The notes beneath the pieces were generated by a model. The model worked only from the letters and a program-made list of their open reading frames with translations. It was not told the origin of the DNA and ran no database searches. From Anseranas semipalmata (Eukaryota > Chordata > Aves > Anseriformes > Anseranatidae), in contig VXAA01003997.1 of NCBI GenBank assembly GCA_013399115.1, forward strand, positions 821,713-885,712: a stretch of 64,000 nt of DNA. Direction: 5' to 3'. The stretch's first letter is position 1, and every line of letters begins with the position of its first letter. The position numbers and the translations under genes were made by a program. Shown in pieces: positions 61,801 to 64,000 of the stretch.

Positions 61801-63921
61801 TGCCCTCATCAGTTCTAGCTTGGTAATAGATTTCTGCTGTATGTGCTCTGATATGTCAATGACAACCACGTTTTTCAGATTCCTCTCTAAACCATGCCTC
61901 TTCCAATCACTCTTGAAACATTACATTGCATTGCCAGCAGAAAAATGTGGTTGCAATGATTTCTTTTAAAAATCAAGAAGACAATTTACTTCAGGGGCCA
62001 CCTATTCAAGCACAGTGTCTCTACCGTTTTGTCATGCTTTTTTTTTTTTTTTAATGAATAGCATTCTTAATTAAAAAATCTTTCCAAGGGGACCAAAACT
62101 TTTCACCAGTTTGGCTTGGAAACTGGCAAGGGTTTTGAACAAAGAACAATAGGATTAACATAGAGGAATAAGGAAAAACGTGAACATTAACTTTAAACCA
62201 AAATAAAACACATGATTTCAAAGTAAGTGATGTATTTCAAAGTTTTGTTATCTGAAAAATGGATGGGATTACACACATGTGAAAAGAGTGGTGGGTTATT
62301 TTCCCCCTCCCAGGAACAGCAGGAAGTCCAAAGTCCATTTGCTTGTCTAGGTATGTTAACTAAATAAAACAATTTTGAGAAGTAATGAAAAGGGAGACCA
62401 GTGTCTTGTTTATTTATATGTATAATATACATTTCTTACATTAAAAAAACACCTTCTGAAATTACTTTCAATAGATGGGGCACTTTAAATGTGCATCCTT
62501 TAAAACGTTATTTTCATTTTTAAACAGGTTCTTTCTCCCAGCTGCTCCTCTGAAGGGTCTCTGCATTGCAGTGGTCAAGCCAGGACTAAAAACACAAGCC
62601 ATAGACTATAGAGAAGGAAGGATTTTTTTCTTATTTATTTATTTAACCTAAACAGAAAATTATTTCTTTTAATTCCTCTTCTGTTTGTCAGTTCTGTTTC
62701 TCTACAATCACACAAATATCGATGAAAGGAACAACATTCACTTTTACATCACTTTTGCATTCAGATCCTGTGTAGTAAGTCCACATTAGCACTACTCTCC
62801 TGAAAACAGCTCAGGAAAGAGGTAGAGAATAAGATGTAACTGAAGTTTAAGGAAGTTCTTTCATGAACAATCAAATAATGAAGACTGTTTTCCTATGGGT
62901 TTGTCTCATGTCCTCTGTAGGTCCCACCACTAAAACACCAGTTTTTCCTGTCTTCTTATTTCATCTACTGATTCCTCCACACCTTCTGCTCTTTCATCTG
63001 TCCCCAGCACACTTGTTTTCCACACCACAATACCTCTGTCTTCCTTCATGTTTTCACCTTAGCTCCCACCATGTTACCCTGTATTTGCTGCCACTGCAGA
63101 AATAAAGCACAGACATGCAGGGTTCAAGCTGATGAGGGTGTACTGCCTCGACAGCAAACCAAAAAAGAAGAGAACTGGGCTCTCTGTTTTTCCCTCAGTT
63201 TGTGGGAATTTGACATCCTTCAAAATTGAATAACACCGGTCAACGCATTCAAGAGTTATTGGAGAGGAACCAACAGACAGATTGATAAAATTTCTTTCTT
63301 TCTGAAAGACTGATAAAATAATAATCTTAAAATAAGCTATCTGTCCATCATCCTCAATCTGCTCACACATTAGAAGCACAGGTCACACCAACGTAGGTTT
63401 CCTTAAAGCCCTTTTGTCCTTGGGAAACATATGAAAATGCTGTTCCAAAGCATCACACTAAAACCTCTGGTCAAGAGAATAATTTCCACTGGTTTCAACA
63501 GTTTTGCTTGAGTGTCCCCAACTCTGTTATGGCACAGGTGTGTACTAGTAAAGATGTAAACATTATGGTGAGGTCTTTGGGGCACCTGTTGTCCTGAGCA
63601 GTCTGGAACAAAAACGTCAGCACTGTCCTTGAACCCTTTTATATGTTCTGGCAGGGTTAGCTGGGATAGGGAAATCCGAAACACAGAACATACTTGCCTT
63701 AGCATTGTTCTTTCAAGCTGTTTTAAAACACGAGATGGATGTTCCAAGAGGAAAAGAAGTTTATATGTTCTTACCTCTCCCCAAATGCCAACGGTGTCTC
63801 TGATGTCGTTCTTACAGTAAGAGAGTTGTCTGATGCAGTTGTTCACAGCAACACTACTTTTTCCAGGAGCAAGATCTTCTTCTGCCATTTCTACCCAGCC
63901 CAGAGAGCGCACAGCAAAGCA
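19680..63921 (-). CDS. APBB2: APBB2 (FE65L1), C-terminal part with PTB1 and PTB2 domains
   Basis: FE65-family cytosolic adaptor. PTB1 and PTB2 follow a WW domain (outside the window); in this family PTB2 binds the NPTY tail of APP/APLP proteins, while PTB1 binds partners such as LRP1 and KAT5. Joining 63775-63921, 59336-59463, 25396-25510, 23121-23208, 21979-22062, 21378-21493, 20452-20631 and 19680-19847 on the minus strand gives 1026 nt: 341 codons plus TAG, all phases closing. A 6-nt microexon (34907-34912) is optional. PTB1 runs from about [12 protein letters not shown] to [12 protein letters not shown]2 from [20 protein letters not shown] to [15 protein letters not shown] proline run and a basic end (VTEMP) follow. 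The upstream exons lie beyond 64000. It is convergent with NSUN7. Identification is strong; APBB1 and APBB3 differ clearly in the C-terminal exon. Confidence 0.96.
20452..20631 (-). CDS. APBB2: APBB2 exon, PTB2 core
   Basis: The acceptor is ttcataaccag and the donor TGTATG|gtaagt. 60 codons, [20 protein letters not shown], then [20 protein letters not shown] and [20 protein letters not shown]. This is the most conserved FE65-family block. HTFAFI and FWCEPN form the central sheet and peptide groove. Confidence 0.96.
21378..21493 (-). CDS. APBB2: APBB2 exon, PTB2
   Basis: The acceptor is tctgttttag and the donor GAAAGA|gtaagg. It encodes (G)[20 protein letters not shown], then [18 protein letters not shown]. 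The donor lies after AGA, giving phase 0 to the next exon. Confidence 0.93.
21979..22062 (-). CDS. APBB2: APBB2 exon, start of PTB2
   Basis: The acceptor is ttcccatgtag and the donor TGTGG|gtacgt. It encodes [20 protein letters not shown], then [13 protein letters not shown] is the first strand of the PTB fold. Confidence 0.94.
23121..23208 (-). CDS. APBB2: APBB2 exon, PTB1-PTB2 linker
   Basis: The acceptor is gtcttactcag with a weak pyrimidine tract; the donor is GCAAG|gtactg. It encodes [20 protein letters not shown], then NVTLDVPLQ plus one base. It completes the last PTB1 helix and begins the linker. Confidence 0.93.
25396..25510 (-). CDS. APBB2: APBB2 exon, PTB1 C-terminal half, GC donor
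   Basis: The acceptor is gtttgtgcag. It encodes (R)[20 protein letters not shown], then [18 protein letters not shown]. The donor on the minus strand is TCAAAG|GCAAGT, a GC rather than GT donor in the typical AG|GCAAGT context. The next exon resumes in frame with Ile-Met-Ala-Glu, so the boundary is certain. Confidence 0.94.
28120..28950. promoter_or_regulatory. CpG-rich intronic block (weak CpG island)
   Basis: By eye about 45 CpG in roughly 830 bp, at a GC content clearly above the flanks. No splice-supported exon was recognised at its edges, so it is only a possible regulatory element. Confidence 0.35.
33375..33388. other. Assembly gap (14 N) inside a poly(T) run
   Basis: Fourteen N flanked on both sides by T runs (33363-33374 and 33389-33396). 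The true length of this homopolymer is unknown. A single N also occurs at 36977 after a G run. Confidence 0.98.
34907..34912 (-). CDS. APBB2: APBB2 6-nt microexon (Arg-Glu insert in PTB1)
   Basis: On the minus strand the sequence reads ctctttcttcatgctttcc, tggattcag, AGAGAG, gtaaat. The six bases turn CG|A GAC into CGA GAG AGA GAC, so Gly-Arg-Asp becomes Gly-Arg-Glu-Arg-Asp without a frame change. In FE65 (APBB1) a neuron-specific mini-exon adding Arg-Glu is known at exactly this junction, and FE65L1 isoforms differ by the same dipeptide. The exon lies 24.4 kb after the preceding exon and 9.4 kb before the next one. Seen: perfect splice signals, correct phase and correct product. Inferred: regulated, probably neuronal, inclusion. 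Confidence 0.85.
38953..38980. repeat. (CAAAA)n simple repeat
   Basis: About five tandem CAAAA units. Confidence 0.9.
39280..39297. repeat. Poly(A) run, 18 A
   Basis: Homopolymer in the APBB2 intron; no retrocopy was recognised upstream of it. Confidence 0.9.
40060..40485 (+). mobile_element. Degraded CR1 LINE fragment, plus orientation
   Basis: The string 'tactcgtgaggccatatcta' and the following 'cagttctgggccca' match the CR1 reverse-transcriptase 3' region. The stretch 'ttctttgccatgagagtgag' and 'gtacccagaaaggctgtg' matches CR1 further 3', and the end 'ctttttctgcgattctgtaa' matches the CR1 3' tail. It is strongly diverged with internal losses, so old. Confidence 0.75.
41811..41872. repeat. 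Inverted repeat, 17-bp perfect arms, 28-nt spacer
   Basis: The left arm is CCATCAATTTTTAAGCA (41811-41827) and the right arm is TGCTTAAAAATTGATGG (41856-41872), an exact reverse complement. Outer flanks (ggccagattgtg on the left, cttgatctagcc on the right) also pair partly, giving an imperfect hairpin of about 85 nt (41799-41884). It could be a remnant of a palindromic (MITE-like) element or a hairpin RNA. Confidence 0.9.
44225..44480 (-). other. Candidate alternative first exon of APBB2
   Basis: On the minus strand the CpG island is followed, about 300 bp downstream, by the strong donor GAGCG|GTAAGTG (GT at 44224-44223). An ATG at 44357 opens 44 codons before the donor. The resulting phase (one spare base) does not match the APBB2 exon at 25510, so the exon would be non-coding or lead to a different product. 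Extent and function are inferred; it is unsupported by any transcript here. Confidence 0.3.
44490..45060. promoter_or_regulatory. Intronic CpG island, candidate internal promoter
   Basis: By eye about 50 CpG in about 570 bp, at a GC content near 60%, in otherwise CpG-poor intron sequence. A second CpG-rich block (about 45.25-45.78 kb) follows after a short AT-rich gap. Such density normally marks an unmethylated promoter in vertebrates. Direction is unknown; a minus-strand donor at 44224 favours an APBB2-sense transcript. Confidence 0.5.
47626..47642 (+). repeat. Possible CR1 3' tail remnant
   Basis: TATTCTATGATTCTATG resembles the terminal repeat of CR1 3' ends, but no CR1 body is recognisable upstream. 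Confidence 0.25.
48484..48506. repeat. Poly(T) run, 23 T
   Basis: Longest uninterrupted homopolymer in the window. No retrocopy body was recognised next to it. Confidence 0.9.
51973..52002. repeat. T-rich low-complexity tract
   Basis: Almost pure T with two A interruptions. Confidence 0.9.
55905..55922. repeat. Poly(A) run, 18 A
   Basis: Homopolymer in the APBB2 intron. Confidence 0.9.
57408..57434. repeat. T11-A16 homopolymer junction
   Basis: Eleven T directly followed by sixteen A, a self-complementary tract. Confidence 0.9.
59336..59463 (-). CDS. APBB2: APBB2 exon, PTB1 core
   Basis: The acceptor is ggagttgcag and the donor GGCCG|gtgagt. It encodes [20 protein letters not shown], then [22 protein letters not shown]. 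It ends with CG, which joins A of either the microexon or the exon at 25510 to make Arg. Confidence 0.95.
59464..63774 (-). other. APBB2 intron between the two first PTB1 exons
   Basis: 4311 bp GT-AG intron, AT-rich. T or A runs lie near 61541-61548 and 62039-62052. No repeat family or gene was recognised. Confidence 0.8.
63775..63921 (-). CDS. APBB2: APBB2 exon, start of PTB1
   Basis: The acceptor (minus) is ctcttttag and the donor GGAGAG|gtaaga. 49 codons, [20 protein letters not shown] then [20 protein letters not shown] and RDTVGIWGE. It is a symmetric phase-0 exon and the first APBB2 exon seen in this window. Confidence 0.95.
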
Positions 63922-64000
63922 CTAAAAGAGAAACCAGAAAATATCTGAACATGGATCATATCACAGTACGCAAGGACTGCTGACACACGCGCACACACAC
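63922..64000 (-). other. APBB2 intron, truncated by window edge, with (CA)n
   Basis: Start of the intron upstream of the PTB1 exon. A CA repeat begins at about 63982 and runs off the window. Confidence 0.85.

Noticed and set aside
1..64000. Prokaryotic-type systems (operons, CRISPR, phage, toxin-antitoxin) and endogenous retroviruses
   Set aside because: None seen. Genes are split by introns, repeats are CR1, and no LTR pair, gag/pol/env frame or direct-repeat array was recognised.
1..64000. tRNA, rRNA or spliceosomal RNA genes
   Set aside because: No B-box-like GTTCGANTC context with a matching cloverleaf and no U-RNA-like sequence was noticed by eye. A covariance-model scan would be needed to exclude small C/D or H/ACA RNAs in the introns.

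Overview
This is vertebrate nuclear DNA, most likely from a bird. CR1 LINE fragments are the only recognisable interspersed repeats, introns are short, and every coding block is a GT-AG (once GC-AG) bounded exon rather than an open prokaryotic gene. The species cannot be named from the sequence.

Layout. Positions 176-13565 hold the last nine coding exons of NSUN7 on the + strand, with a 3' UTR that probably ends near 14885. About 14.9-16.2 kb is a short tail-to-tail spacer. From about 16.2 kb to the end of the window runs APBB2 (FE65L1) on the - strand. Its stop codon is at 19680-19682 and eight ordinary coding exons lie between 19680 and 63921. They encode both phosphotyrosine-binding domains; the WW domain and N-terminus lie beyond 64000. 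Exon phases close exactly in both genes (1791 nt for the NSUN7 part including the stop, 1026 nt for the APBB2 part), so neither is a broken copy. The same convergent pair is known at human 4p13-p14.

The most interesting points are these. (1) A 6-nt APBB2 microexon (34907-34912, - strand), which inserts Arg-Glu in the first PTB domain, sits alone in a 34-kb gap between ordinary exons. It has a perfect AG|AGAGAG|GT setting and a pyrimidine tract containing TGC. (2) The NSUN7 motif VI that carries the catalytic cysteine in NSUN methyltransferases reads TSS instead of TCS here, and motifs I and IV are also degenerate, so the protein looks like a pseudo-enzyme. (3) A strong CpG island at 44.5-45.05 kb lies inside the APBB2 intron with a good minus-strand splice donor at its edge, suggesting an internal promoter. 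(4) One APBB2 intron uses a GC donor. (5) Two perfect inverted repeats (15 and 17 bp arms) lie in introns. (6) A young CR1 is nested inside an older CR1.

No tRNA, rRNA, CRISPR, viral or bacterial gene was recognised. The many remaining open frames in introns are compatible with chance.
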